Below the pieces are notes generated by a model that made no database searches, was not told the DNA's origin, and saw nothing but the letters and a program-made list of their open reading frames with translations. A program made the position numbers and the translations under genes. Positions 53,090 through 62,032 of a DNA stretch of 64,000 nucleotides are shown piece by piece. The stretch's first letter is position 1; every line of letters starts with the position of its first letter. This DNA comes from Paraburkholderia lacunae (GTDB lineage Bacteria; Pseudomonadota; Gammaproteobacteria; Burkholderiales; Burkholderiaceae). Where the stretch lies: positions 58,253-122,252 of the forward strand of contig NZ_QHKS01000023.1 in assembly GCF_003353175.1 (NCBI RefSeq), in the 5' to 3' direction.

Positions 53090-53514
53090 GATCGAAATCC
53101 TTATACGGCGCCGGGCTCGCCCATGCGAGGCCGCGCGACTTGAGCTGAAACTGTAGTTGGGTATCAGCGCGCCATTATAAAGGCCGGCAAGCCGGCCTGC
53201 TCCATGAAGCTTTCCGATCGCCGCGATAGCCTGCAGGCATTCCGCGGGCATTCTTCATACGCCCTTTCAGGCACGCGCAGGGACGCTCAGACATTCGCCG
53301 GCATCTTCAGGCACGCCGGGGCGGCCGTTGCCTGGCTAATCGGCCAAGCGGCCAAGCGGCCAAGTTACCGTCATTTACAGCCTGGCATCCGGCACTGCGT
53401 TTACAATATCCCGGATCGAAGTCCCCGGTAGCCGGGACCGGGCCTGAAGCCGCGCGGGGCGCCGCTTGGGCCGCGACTCTTGGCCGCGAATTGGCCACAC
53501 AAGCAACAGGATCA
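53090..53514. other. 425-bp divergent region between trxB and ftsK
   Basis: The region contains short repeats: ttcaggcacgc twice (about 53265 and 53307) and cggccaag three times in tandem (about 53340-53364). It must hold the promoters of both genes, and a TACAAT box at about 53403 is a candidate rightward -10. No gene was recognised. Confidence 0.5.
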
Positions 53515-55830
53515 ATGGCAAAAGCTCCCTATTCCGCGAGCGCGCAGGCATTGCCGCACCGCATGTCGCGCCTTTTCACCGAAATCCGCTGGATCTTGCA
53601 GGTGGCGCTCGGCGTATTCCTGCTGATGGCGCTCGTCAGCTACAGCCGGCGCGATCCGAGCTGGACGCACGCCGCGCAGGTCGACCATATCGCCAACTGG
53701 GCGGGCCGCGTCGGCGCATGGACGTCGGACATCTTGCTGCTGCTGTTCGGGCTGTCCGCCTACTGGTGGATCGTGCTGCTCGGGCGCCATATCTCCGCCA
53801 ATTACCGTCGTATCACCCGTAACGAGGATCTTCAGGAGGACACGCCGCGCGACGCCGGCTGGCTCGCGGACGCGTTCGCCTTCGTGCTGGTGTTGCTCGC
53901 CTGCGACGGTATCGAAGCGTTGCGCATGTGGTCGCTGAAAGTGCAGTTGCCGCGCGCGCCGGGCGGCGTGATCGGCGAGGCGGTGGCGCGCGGGGTGTCG
54001 CACGCGCTGGGCTTCACGGGCGGCACGTTGGCGCTGCTGATCGTGCTCGGGATCGGGTTGTCGCTGTATTTCCGTTTTTCCTGGCTGTCGGTGTCGGAAA
54101 AGCTCGGTGAATCGATCATTTCGGCGGTCACGTTCGCCAAGCTGCGCCGCGAGGCGGGCCGCGACCGTAAATTGGGCGAGGCCGCGGCGGTCAAGCGCGA
54201 AGGCAAGGTCGAAAAGGGCCGTGTGCGGATCGAGGAGCACGAGCCGGTCATGATCGTGCCGCCGGTGGTCACGCCGGCCAAATCGGAACGGGTCGAGAAA
54301 GAGCGGCAAGTGCCGCTGTTCACGGACCTGCCGGGCGATTCGACCTTGCCGCCGATCTCGCTGCTCGACGCGGCGCCGGCCGCGCAGGAAACCATTTCCG
54401 CCGACACGCTCGAATTCACGTCGCGGCTGATCGAGAAGAAGCTCAAGGACTTCGGCGTCGAAGTGAGCGTGGTCGCAGCCTATCCCGGTCCGGTCGTCAC
54501 GCGTTATGAAATCGAACCGGCCACGGGCGTGAAGGGCAGCCAGATCGTCGGTCTGGCCAAGGACCTGGCGCGCTCGCTGTCGCTGGTGTCGATTCGCGTG
54601 GTCGAGACGATTCCGGGCAAGAATTTCATGGCTTTGGAGTTGCCGAACCAGCGCCGTCAAACTGTGAGCCTCTCGGAGATTCTCGGCTCGGCGGTGTATG
54701 CGGATGCGGCTTCGCCGCTGACCATGGGCCTCGGCAAGGATATCGGCGGCAAGCCGGTGTGCGCCGACCTCGCGAAAATGCCGCACTTGCTGGTGGCCGG
54801 CACCACCGGTTCGGGCAAATCGGTGGGGATCAACGCAATGATCCTGTCGCTGCTCTACAAGGCGAGCGCCGATCAGGTCCGCATGATCCTGATCGATCCG
54901 AAGATGCTCGAAATGAGCGTCTACGAAGGTATTCCGCACCTGCTGTGTCCGGTGGTCACGGACATGCGCCAGGCCGGTCACGCGCTGAACTGGGCGGTGG
55001 CCGAAATGGAGCGCCGCTACAAGCTGATGAGCAAGTTGGGCGTGCGCAACCTCGCCGGCTACAACAACAAGATCGACGAAGCCGCGAAGCGCGAGGAGAA
55101 GCTGCCGAATCCGTTCAGCCTGACGCCGGACGATCCGGAACCGCTCACGCGCCTGCCGAACATTGTCGTCGTGATCGACGAACTCGCCGACCTGATGATG
55201 GTGGTCGGCAAGAAGGTCGAAGAGCTGATCGCGCGGATCGCGCAGAAGGCGCGCGCGGCCGGCATCCATCTGATTCTGGCCACGCAGCGTCCGTCGGTGG
55301 ATGTGATTACCGGGCTGATCAAGGCCAACGTGCCGACGCGGATGGCCTTCCAGGTGTCGTCGAAGATCGATTCGCGCACGATTCTCGACCAGCAGGGCGC
55401 GGAATCGCTGCTCGGCATGGGCGACATGCTGTATTTGCCGCCGGGCAGCGGCTTGCCGGTGCGCGTGCATGGCGCGTTCGTGTCGGACGAGGAAGTGCAC
55501 CGCGTCGTCGATAAGCTCAAGGAGCAGGGCGAGCCGAACTATATCGAGGGCATTCTCGAAGGCGGTGTGACGGGCGAGGGCGACGAAGGCTCCGCGGGCG
55601 CCGGCGGAACCGGCGCTGGCGACGGCGAGTCGGACCCCTTATACGACCAGGCGGTCGATGTGGTGCTGAAGAACCGCCGCGCGTCGATCTCGCTGGTGCA
55701 GCGGCATTTGCGCATCGGCTATAACCGCGCGGCGCGCCTGCTCGAGCAGATGGAGAACTCGGGTGTGGTGTCGGCGATGTCGTCGAACGGCAACCGCGAG
55801 ATTCTGGCGCCGGCACGGGAAGCGGAATAA
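53515..55830 (+). CDS. ftsK: DNA translocase FtsK
   Basis: FtsK pumps DNA at the septum and activates XerCD recombination at dif. The N-terminus has four membrane helices (residues about 22-190), then a short charged linker. The motor domain has Walker A GTTGSGKS at about 429-436 and Walker B region IVVVIDELADLMMVVGK, followed by LILATQRPSVDVITGLIKANVPTRMAF. The C-terminal gamma winged helix (DVVLKNRRASISLVQRHLRIGYNRAARL) reads KOPS. The linker is short, as in Burkholderia-type FtsK (771 residues versus over 1300 in E. coli). Confidence 0.96.
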   Translation: MAKAPYSASAQALPHRMSRLFTEIRWILQVALGVFLLMALVSYSRRDPSWTHAAQVDHIANWAGRVGAWTSDILLLLFGLSAYWWIVLLGRHISANYRRITRNEDLQEDTPRDAGWLADAFAFVLVLLACDGIEALRMWSLKVQLPRAPGGVIGEAVARGVSHALGFTGGTLALLIVLGIGLSLYFRFSWLSVSEKLGESIISAVTFAKLRREAGRDRKLGEAAAVKREGKVEKGRVRIEEHEPVMIVPPVVTPAKSERVEKERQVPLFTDLPGDSTLPPISLLDAAPAAQETISADTLEFTSRLIEKKLKDFGVEVSVVAAYPGPVVTRYEIEPATGVKGSQIVGLAKDLARSLSLVSIRVVETIPGKNFMALELPNQRRQTVSLSEILGSAVYADAASPLTMGLGKDIGGKPVCADLAKMPHLLVAGTTGSGKSVGINAMILSLLYKASADQVRMILIDPKMLEMSVYEGIPHLLCPVVTDMRQAGHALNWAVAEMERRYKLMSKLGVRNLAGYNNKIDEAAKREEKLPNPFSLTPDDPEPLTRLPNIVVVIDELADLMMVVGKKVEELIARIAQKARAAGIHLILATQRPSVDVITGLIKANVPTRMAFQVSSKIDSRTILDQQGAESLLGMGDMLYLPPGSGLPVRVHGAFVSDEEVHRVVDKLKEQGEPNYIEGILEGGVTGEGDEGSAGAGGTGAGDGESDPLYDQAVDVVLKNRRASISLVQRHLRIGYNRAARLLEQMENSGVVSAMSSNGNREILAPAREAE

Positions 55831-56066
55831 ATCCAGTCGAACGGGCTTGGCGACATCAGCCTGGCGAAATCAGCCTGGCGCCACGAGCCGGCGGAATCGG
55901 CCGAGGCGGCATAAGCGTGGTTTAAGAGTCGTTGCTTAAGCTGATTCCCAAGGGTTCGCGCTTTGGGCTTGCCGACCTGGCGATCGCCGTTCATCGTGCG
56001 CCGGCCGGATCCTTGGTTACCGGCCGCCGGAACCGCCAAACAAATTCAATCAAGGGAGAAAACACC

Positions 56067-56810
56067 ATGCAGCCATTCGCGCAGCAGCACGCTCGACAGC
56101 GTGCCCAGTCCAGCCGTTTCGGCCAACTCGCTCGTACGGTCGTGCGGGGCGTCGGCTGTGTGGCGATCGGCGCGTCGATGCTCGTCGCGTCGCAGGCATT
56201 CGCGAGCGGCACCGAGCAACTGAAGGCGTTCGTCGCGCAAGTCCACTCGGCGCGCGGCACCTTCGTGCAGCAGGAAGTGCGTGCGCCGAGCAAGGCGCAG
56301 CAGGGCGCAAGCGGCGCGAGCGGGGTATTGTCGACGGGCGGCGGCAAGAGCGGCACGTCGAGCGGCACCTTCACGTTCGCGCGTCCCGGCAAGTTCATCT
56401 GGCAATATGAAAAACCGTATGCGCAACTGCTGCAAGCCGACGGCGACAAGCTCTACGTGTACGACAAGGATCTGAATCAGGTCACGGTGCGCAGCCTTGG
56501 CGGCGCGCTCGGCGCGAGCCCGGCCGCGATCCTGTTCGGCAGCAACGATCTGGACAAGAACTTTACGCTGCGCGATGCGGGCGTGAAGGCCGGCATCGAT
56601 TGGCTCGAACTCACGCCGAAGGCGAAAGACACGCAATTCCAGCGCGTCGGCATCGGCTTCAAGGATGGCAATCTCGAAGCGATGGAATTGCACGACGTGT
56701 TCGGCAACGTCACATTGCTGACGTTCTCCAACATTCAGAAGAACCCGCCGTTGCCGGCGGATGCGTTCAAGTTCATCGTGCCGAAGGGCGCGGACGTGAT
56801 CAACGGATAA
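56067..56810 (+). CDS. lolA: Outer-membrane lipoprotein carrier protein
   Basis: LolA shuttles lipoproteins through the periplasm from LolCDE to LolB. The start at 56067 follows AAGGGAGAA and gives a signal peptide ending SQAFASGTEQL. The mature part has VHSARGTFVQQ, the FTFARPGKFIWQYEKPYAQLLQADGDKLYVYD block and terminal FKFIVPKGADVING. A Gly/Ser/Ala-rich insert of about 30 residues (around 75-105) sits in an early loop. It lies downstream of ftsK, as usual. Confidence 0.95.
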   Translation: MQPFAQQHARQRAQSSRFGQLARTVVRGVGCVAIGASMLVASQAFASGTEQLKAFVAQVHSARGTFVQQEVRAPSKAQQGASGASGVLSTGGGKSGTSSGTFTFARPGKFIWQYEKPYAQLLQADGDKLYVYDKDLNQVTVRSLGGALGASPAAILFGSNDLDKNFTLRDAGVKAGIDWLELTPKAKDTQFQRVGIGFKDGNLEAMELHDVFGNVTLLTFSNIQKNPPLPADAFKFIVPKGADVING

Positions 56811-56833
56811 CCCGCACAGCTGGCTACGCAATG

Positions 56834-56873
56834 AAAAAAAGTCCGCGCATTCAGTGAATGCGCGGACTTTTTT
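56834..56873. terminator. Bidirectional rho-independent terminator
   Basis: A long stem, AAAAAAAGTCCGCGCATTCA against TGAATGCGCGGACTTTTTT, separates lolA (+) from the LysR gene (-). Confidence 0.92.
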
Positions 56874-56900
56874 GTTCGCGGCATGTGCTGTGCGGTACGG

Positions 56901-57821
56901 TTACTCATCCGCTTCCGGAGCCTGAACTGGATGCGCGGCCTTCATATCGTCGATAAACGCCTCGACGATATCGGTGCGATGCTGCCGCGCCCGCGTGACC
57001 ATATGAAACGCGACGCGGTAACGCATCCTGGCCGGGTTCAACGCGGCAAGCAAACCTTGCTTGACGAACGGCGCCGCAAAATGCCCCGGCAAATAGCCGA
57101 GATGATGGCCCGACAACACCAGCATCGCGACCGCTTCCATGTTGTCCGCGACGGCGGTGACGTTCTGCGGCGTGGTAGCGCTCTCTGCCTCGGGCAACGG
57201 ATAACTGCGCCACGCCCATTCGTGAGCCGCGGCTTCAGCGGGCGACACCTCACCGGCCGACGTGAACAAAGGATGCCCTTTCGCGCAATACGCGAACTGA
57301 TCTTCGGCGAACACTTCGGTGTATTCGAGCGACGGTACGCGGTGCCAGAAATAGCCGATGCCGATCTGAATCCGGCCATTGAGCAGCAGCTCTTCCAGCT
57401 CGCCCGGCGAGCGGACCCGAATCGAAAAGCGCACCGACTGATCGCGCGCGCGAAACCGGCCGATCGCGTCGCTGATGCGCGCGCTCGCCGATACTGGCGT
57501 GTGGCCGATCATGCCGATATCGAGCGTGCCGACCAGCTTGCGGCCGACATTGCGCGCCTGCATGCCGAAGGTATCGACGGCGGACAACAGAGCGCGGGCC
57601 GCGTCGATGAACTGCTCGCCGCGCGCGGTCAGACTGAAGCCGCCGCGGCCGCGCTCACAGAGCCGGTAGCCAAGACGCGTTTCCAGCGTGGCGAGCTGGG
57701 TGCTGATGGTCGACTGGCCGACGTTGAGCGTCGCCTGGGCCGGCGAGACACCGCCGGCGTCGACGATGGCAAGGAAGACGCGGATCAGGCGCAGGTCGAG
57801 ATCGGTGAGTTGGGAGAACAT
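56901..57821 (-). CDS. LysR-family regulator divergent from the ureohydrolase gene
   Basis: This 306-residue regulator has an N-terminal helix-turn-helix (LRLIRVFLAIVDAGGVSPAQATLNVGQSTIS) and a LysR effector domain beginning GTLDIGMIGHTP. It is divergent from the ureohydrolase gene, with an inverted repeat ACATCG-N8-CGATGT 11 bp upstream of its own start, so it probably regulates that gene and itself. The ligand may be a guanidino compound (inference). Confidence 0.9.
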   Translation of the reverse strand: MFSQLTDLDLRLIRVFLAIVDAGGVSPAQATLNVGQSTISTQLATLETRLGYRLCERGRGGFSLTARGEQFIDAARALLSAVDTFGMQARNVGRKLVGTLDIGMIGHTPVSASARISDAIGRFRARDQSVRFSIRVRSPGELEELLLNGRIQIGIGYFWHRVPSLEYTEVFAEDQFAYCAKGHPLFTSAGEVSPAEAAAHEWAWRSYPLPEAESATTPQNVTAVADNMEAVAMLVLSGHHLGYLPGHFAAPFVKQGLLAALNPARMRYRVAFHMVTRARQHRTDIVEAFIDDMKAAHPVQAPEADE

Positions 57822-57831
57822 GCGTCAAGAT

Positions 57832-57851
57832 ACATCGTTAAAAATCGATGT
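57832..57851. promoter_or_regulatory. Candidate LysR operator
   Basis: ACATCG (57832-57837) and CGATGT (57846-57851) flank an A/T-rich 8-bp centre. The repeat lies in the divergent region next to the LysR start, where such regulators usually bind. Confidence 0.5.
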
Positions 57852-57982
57852 TAAGTTTATTCTGTTCGTATTTTAACTTCGAGGAAACTGCTCAAGAATC
57901 GAGATTCGCCCAGCGAGGTGCGTTTCCCTTCAGCCGTTTGCACCCTATTGGCTTAGTGCCCCTTTTTCATTGCCGAGACACG

Positions 57983-58972
57983 ATGAATACTTCCTCCTTC
58001 ATTTCCCCCGACGCCGGCGAACGGCCCCAACCGCTGTCCGGCAACGTGATGCCCCGCTGCGGCGGCATCGCGACGATGATGCGGCTGCCGAACGTCGGCT
58101 CGGCCGAAGGGTTCGACGCCTGTTTCGTCGGCGTGCCGTTCGATCTCGGCACCTCGAACCGCACCGGCGCGCGCTTCGGGCCGCGCCAGATCCGCAGCGA
58201 ATCGGTGCTGCTGCGCCCGTACAACATGGCCACGCGCGCCGCGCCGTTCGATTCGCTGCGCGTGGCCGACATCGGCGACGTCGCGATCAATCCGTACAAC
58301 CTGCACGATTCGATCAAGCGCATTGAAACCGCGTACGACGAAATTCTGCAGTACGGCTGCAAGCCGATCACGCTCGGCGGCGATCATACGATCGCACTGC
58401 CGATCCTGCGCGCGATTCATCGCAAGCACGGCAAGGTCGGCCTGATTCACGTCGACGCGCACGCCGACGTCAACGACACCATGATGGGCGAGAAGATCGC
58501 GCACGGCACGCCGTTTCGCCGCGCGGTGGAAGAGGGTTTGCTGGATTGCGACCGCGTCGTGCAGATCGGTCTGCGCGGCACCGGCTACGCCGCGGAAGAT
58601 TTCGACTGGTGCCGCGATCAGGGCTTCGAAGTCGTGCAGGCCGAGGCGTGCTGGAACCAGTCGCTCGCGCCGTTGATGGCGCGCGTGCGCGAACGGATGG
58701 GCGACGCTCCGGTGTACATCACGTTCGATATCGACGGGATCGATCCGGCTTTCGCGCCGGGTACGGGCACGCCGGAGATCGCCGGTTTGACAGTGCCGCA
58801 GGCGCTGGAAATCATTCGCGGCTCGCATGGTTTGAACATTGTCGGCTGCGATCTGGTCGAGGTGGCGCCGCCCTATGATCCGTTCGGCACGACCGCGTTG
58901 CTCGGCGCGAATCTCGCCTTCGAATTGCTGTGCGTGCTGCCGGGTGTCGAATATCGCCCCTCCACGCGTTGA
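57983..58972 (+). CDS. speB: Agmatinase-family ureohydrolase
   Basis: The 329-residue manganese enzyme shows all family metal-binding motifs: LGGDHTIALP, HVDAHADVND and FDIDGIDPAFAPGTGTPE. The family hydrolyses agmatine, guanidinobutyrate or related guanidino compounds to urea plus an amine. The substrate is not certain; the neighbouring NCS1 permease and LysR gene suggest a catabolic role, so guanidinobutyrase or guanidinopropionase is an alternative. The start MNTSSFISPD was chosen by homology. Confidence 0.85.
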   Translation: MNTSSFISPDAGERPQPLSGNVMPRCGGIATMMRLPNVGSAEGFDACFVGVPFDLGTSNRTGARFGPRQIRSESVLLRPYNMATRAAPFDSLRVADIGDVAINPYNLHDSIKRIETAYDEILQYGCKPITLGGDHTIALPILRAIHRKHGKVGLIHVDAHADVNDTMMGEKIAHGTPFRRAVEEGLLDCDRVVQIGLRGTGYAAEDFDWCRDQGFEVVQAEACWNQSLAPLMARVRERMGDAPVYITFDIDGIDPAFAPGTGTPEIAGLTVPQALEIIRGSHGLNIVGCDLVEVAPPYDPFGTTALLGANLAFELLCVLPGVEYRPSTR

Positions 58973-59001
58973 ACTGACGAACGTTGATGCTGCGTAAAAG
59001 G

Positions 59002-59029
59002 AAAAGGCCTGCATTTGCAGGCCTTTTCT
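59002..59029. terminator. Bidirectional rho-independent terminator
   Basis: AAAAGGCCTGCA and TGCAGGCCTTTT form a 12-bp stem between the converging ureohydrolase and permease genes. Confidence 0.85.
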
Positions 59030-59053
59030 GTTTGTCGCGGCGACTTTTAAAAC

Positions 59054-60370
59054 CTAGGCGTAGGCAGTCTTTCGAGCCGATACGAACGCCAGATAACACA
59101 CTGCGCCGATCGCAAGTGCGGGCAGCGTTGCGCCGAGATTCGGCAGCCATTGATTGATTGCCTGATACGCGGCGATCCCGATCGCCCACGCGGCGAACGC
59201 GCTCAGATGCCAGCCTCCCGAGAAGCCATAACGGCCGCGCACGTCGGCAAGAACGGCGGCTTCAATACGACGCTTGCGCACGATGAAGTGATCCACCAGC
59301 ACCACGCCGAACAACGGCGCGAACACCGAGCCGATCAGCAGCAGGAAGTTCTGATACTTCGCCATCGGCACCAGCACCGCGATCAGCGTGCACAACGCGC
59401 CGAACGCCGCCGACAACCAAGGCACGCTGCCGCGCGTCCAGAACGTGCCGGTCGAGACCGCTGCCGAGTGGATATCGGCGAATGCGTTGTCGACTTCGTC
59501 GATCAGGATCAGAAGCAGCGCGAGACCGCCGCCGGCTTGCGCAAGCGCGCCGGTGAGCAGCGCATCGCCGCCGCCCGCCGCGAGGCCGTAGATCGCGCCC
59601 AATGCGTAAAACCAGATGTTGGCGATGCCGTAGCCCAGCAGCGTGCCGCGGAAGGCTTCGCCGGGGCGCTTGCCGAAGCGCGTGTAGTCGGCGATCAGCG
59701 GCAGCCACGACAGCGGCATGGCGACCACCAGGTCGATTGCGCCGCCGAACGGCATCTCGCCCGTGCCCGGACGGCGCATCAGCGCGGCCAGATCGTGCCT
59801 GGCCAGCAGATTCCACGTGAGCCACGCAGCGCCCGCCAGCAACAGCCAGATGCCCCACGTGCGCAGGAAACGCCGCACGAACGAAAGCGGGCCGCTGATG
59901 GCCAGCAGCGTCGCGAGCAAGCCGAAGATGGCGGTCCAGATCAGCGGCGTCGAGAAACCGAAGGCCTGCTTGGCGAGCGCATCGGCGGAATCGCGCATCA
60001 CGATCACTTCGAACGAGCCCCAGCCGACCAGTTGCACCGCGTTCAGCACGGCGGGCACCGATGCGCCGCGCACGCCGAGCGTCGGCCGCAGCGACGACAT
60101 CGCCGCGAGCCCCGTATCCGTGCCGATCACGCCGGCCAGCGCCAGCAACACGACGCCGATCGCACTGCCGATCACGATGGCCGCCAGCGCATGCGGCAGC
60201 GACAGGCCCGGCACCAGCAGCGCGCCCGCCTGCGCGACCAGCAGGCCGATGCCGAGAGAAAACCATAGTGCGAATGCGTCGCCCGTGCGGAACGCGCGAC
60301 GCGCGTCGGGCACCGGCGTGAGCGGTGCGTAGGTGGAACCGGCGTTGCCGGCGAGTGGATCTTGTGCCAT
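59054..60370 (-). CDS. NCS1-family (purine/cytosine-type) permease
   Basis: The 438-residue inner-membrane protein has about twelve hydrophobic helices and NCS1 features: the N-terminal DAFALWFSLGIGLLVAQAGALLVPGLSLPHALAA, GVRGASVPAVLNAVQLVGWGSFE, and ADYTRFGKRPGEAF, which is diagnostic of the CodB/cytosine-purine group. It likely imports a nucleobase or guanidino-type compound by cation symport. It converges on the ureohydrolase gene, and a functional link is plausible but unproven. Confidence 0.88.
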   Translation of the reverse strand: MAQDPLAGNAGSTYAPLTPVPDARRAFRTGDAFALWFSLGIGLLVAQAGALLVPGLSLPHALAAIVIGSAIGVVLLALAGVIGTDTGLAAMSSLRPTLGVRGASVPAVLNAVQLVGWGSFEVIVMRDSADALAKQAFGFSTPLIWTAIFGLLATLLAISGPLSFVRRFLRTWGIWLLLAGAAWLTWNLLARHDLAALMRRPGTGEMPFGGAIDLVVAMPLSWLPLIADYTRFGKRPGEAFRGTLLGYGIANIWFYALGAIYGLAAGGGDALLTGALAQAGGGLALLLILIDEVDNAFADIHSAAVSTGTFWTRGSVPWLSAAFGALCTLIAVLVPMAKYQNFLLLIGSVFAPLFGVVLVDHFIVRKRRIEAAVLADVRGRYGFSGGWHLSAFAAWAIGIAAYQAINQWLPNLGATLPALAIGAVCYLAFVSARKTAYA

Positions 60371-60594
60371 CTAATCGTGTCCCTGTTTGACGTTGCTTCC
60401 GATGTTGTCTGATTTTTTAGCCGGATTTGCCGCGCGAACGCGGCAGCCCGATCCGCGCGCCCGTCGCCCTGGCGCCGTCACTGTCATAATGCGGGACGTT
60501 GCCCGCACCTTTGCGTGCCGGCTTTGCTCATCCGGCAGCACGCCGCCTTCGTACGGACTGCGTCCGGAAAAGCCGAGATTATCCCCAAAACGTC

Positions 60595-61908
60595 ATGTTT
60601 GAAGAAACCCGTGCCAATGTTCCGCTCGCCGAACGCCTGCGGCCCCGCAATATCGACGAAGTGATCGGCCAGACACACCTGCTCGGCCCGAACAAGCCGC
60701 TGCGGGTCGCATTCGAATCCGGCGAAGCCCATTCGATGATCCTCTGGGGCCCGCCCGGCGTCGGCAAGACCACGCTCGCGCGGCTCATGGCCGATGCGTT
60801 TCACGCTGAGTTCATCGCGTTGTCCGCGGTGCTTTCCGGCGTGAAGGATATCCGCGAAGCCGTCGAGACCGCGCAGATTCATCGCGCGAACGGGCATCAG
60901 ACGCTGGTGTTCGTCGACGAAGTGCATCGCTTCAACAAGAGTCAGCAAGACGCGTTCTTGCCGCACGTCGAGTCGGGTCTCTTCGTGTTCGTCGGCGCGA
61001 CGACCGAGAATCCGTCTTTCGAGGTGAATAGCGCGTTGCTCTCGCGGGCCGCCGTCTACGTGCTGAAAAGCCTCACCGACGAAGAGCAGCGCGAATTGCT
61101 CGAGCGCGCGCAGCAAGATCTCGGCGGCCTCACGTTCACCGACGAAGCGCGCGACGCGCTGATCGGTTCCGCCGACGGCGACGGCCGCAAGCTGCTCAAT
61201 AACCTCGAAATCGTCGCACGCGCGGCCTCACAGCAGAAGACCACGGAAATCGACGGCGCCTTGCTCGGCAGCGCGCTCGCGGAGAATCTGCGCCGCTTCG
61301 ACAAAGGCGGCGACGCATTCTACGACCAGATCAGCGCGCTGCATAAATCGGTGCGCGGCAGCAGCCCGGATGGCGCGCTGTACTGGTTCTGCCGGATGCT
61401 CGACGGCGGCGCGGACCCGCGTTATCTCGCGCGACGCATCGTGCGGATGGCGTGGGAAGACATCGGTCTGGCCGACCCGCGCGCGGCCCGTATCGCACTC
61501 GATGCCGCCGAAACCTACGAGCGCCTCGGCACGCCCGAAGGCGAGCTGGCGTTGGCGCAGGCGATCATCTACCTGGCGGTCGCGCCGAAATCGAACGCTG
61601 GGTACAACGCCTACAACGAGGCGCGCCGGTTCGTCAGCAAGGACCAGTCGCGCGGCGTGCCGGTGCATCTGCGCAACGCGCCGACCAAGCTGATGAAGGA
61701 ACTCGGCTACGGTCACGAATACCGCTATGCGCATGACGAACCGGATGCGTATGCGGCCGGCGAAACCTATCTGCCGGACAACATGCGCGAGCCGCATTGG
61801 TACGAGCCGACGCCGCGCGGTCTCGAAGGCAAGATCGGCGACAAGCTGGCGCGTCTGGCCGAACTGGACGCGCAGTGGCGCAGCGGGAACAAGTCTAAAA
61901 AGGGCTGA
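60595..61908 (+). CDS. rarA: Replication-associated recombination protein A
   Basis: RarA (MgsA) is an AAA+ clamp-loader-like ATPase that acts at stalled replication forks. The start MFEETRANVPLAERLRPRN was chosen by homology. Walker A GPPGVGKT lies near residues 52-59, Walker B TLVFVDEVHRFNKSQQD and sensor VGATTENPSFEVNSALLSRA follow, and the C-terminal tetramerisation region ends with KSNAGYNAYNEA. Length 437 is normal. It precedes serS. Confidence 0.96.
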   Translation: MFEETRANVPLAERLRPRNIDEVIGQTHLLGPNKPLRVAFESGEAHSMILWGPPGVGKTTLARLMADAFHAEFIALSAVLSGVKDIREAVETAQIHRANGHQTLVFVDEVHRFNKSQQDAFLPHVESGLFVFVGATTENPSFEVNSALLSRAAVYVLKSLTDEEQRELLERAQQDLGGLTFTDEARDALIGSADGDGRKLLNNLEIVARAASQQKTTEIDGALLGSALAENLRRFDKGGDAFYDQISALHKSVRGSSPDGALYWFCRMLDGGADPRYLARRIVRMAWEDIGLADPRAARIALDAAETYERLGTPEGELALAQAIIYLAVAPKSNAGYNAYNEARRFVSKDQSRGVPVHLRNAPTKLMKELGYGHEYRYAHDEPDAYAAGETYLPDNMREPHWYEPTPRGLEGKIGDKLARLAELDAQWRSGNKSKKG

Positions 61909-62032
61909 CCTTTTTCGCGGCGCGTTCCGCGGCCGCGGCCGCATCGCGCGGGCCTTGACCATCTAACGCACCGGCCGCTCGCGCCGGTGCGCTAAAATCC
62001 CACCTTCATACAACGAACACCCGCCCCATCCC

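Noticed and set aside
53512..55500. A 662-codon open frame antisense to ftsK
   Set aside because: It is a shadow of the FtsK reading frame, with His/Arg-rich composition typical of such frames.
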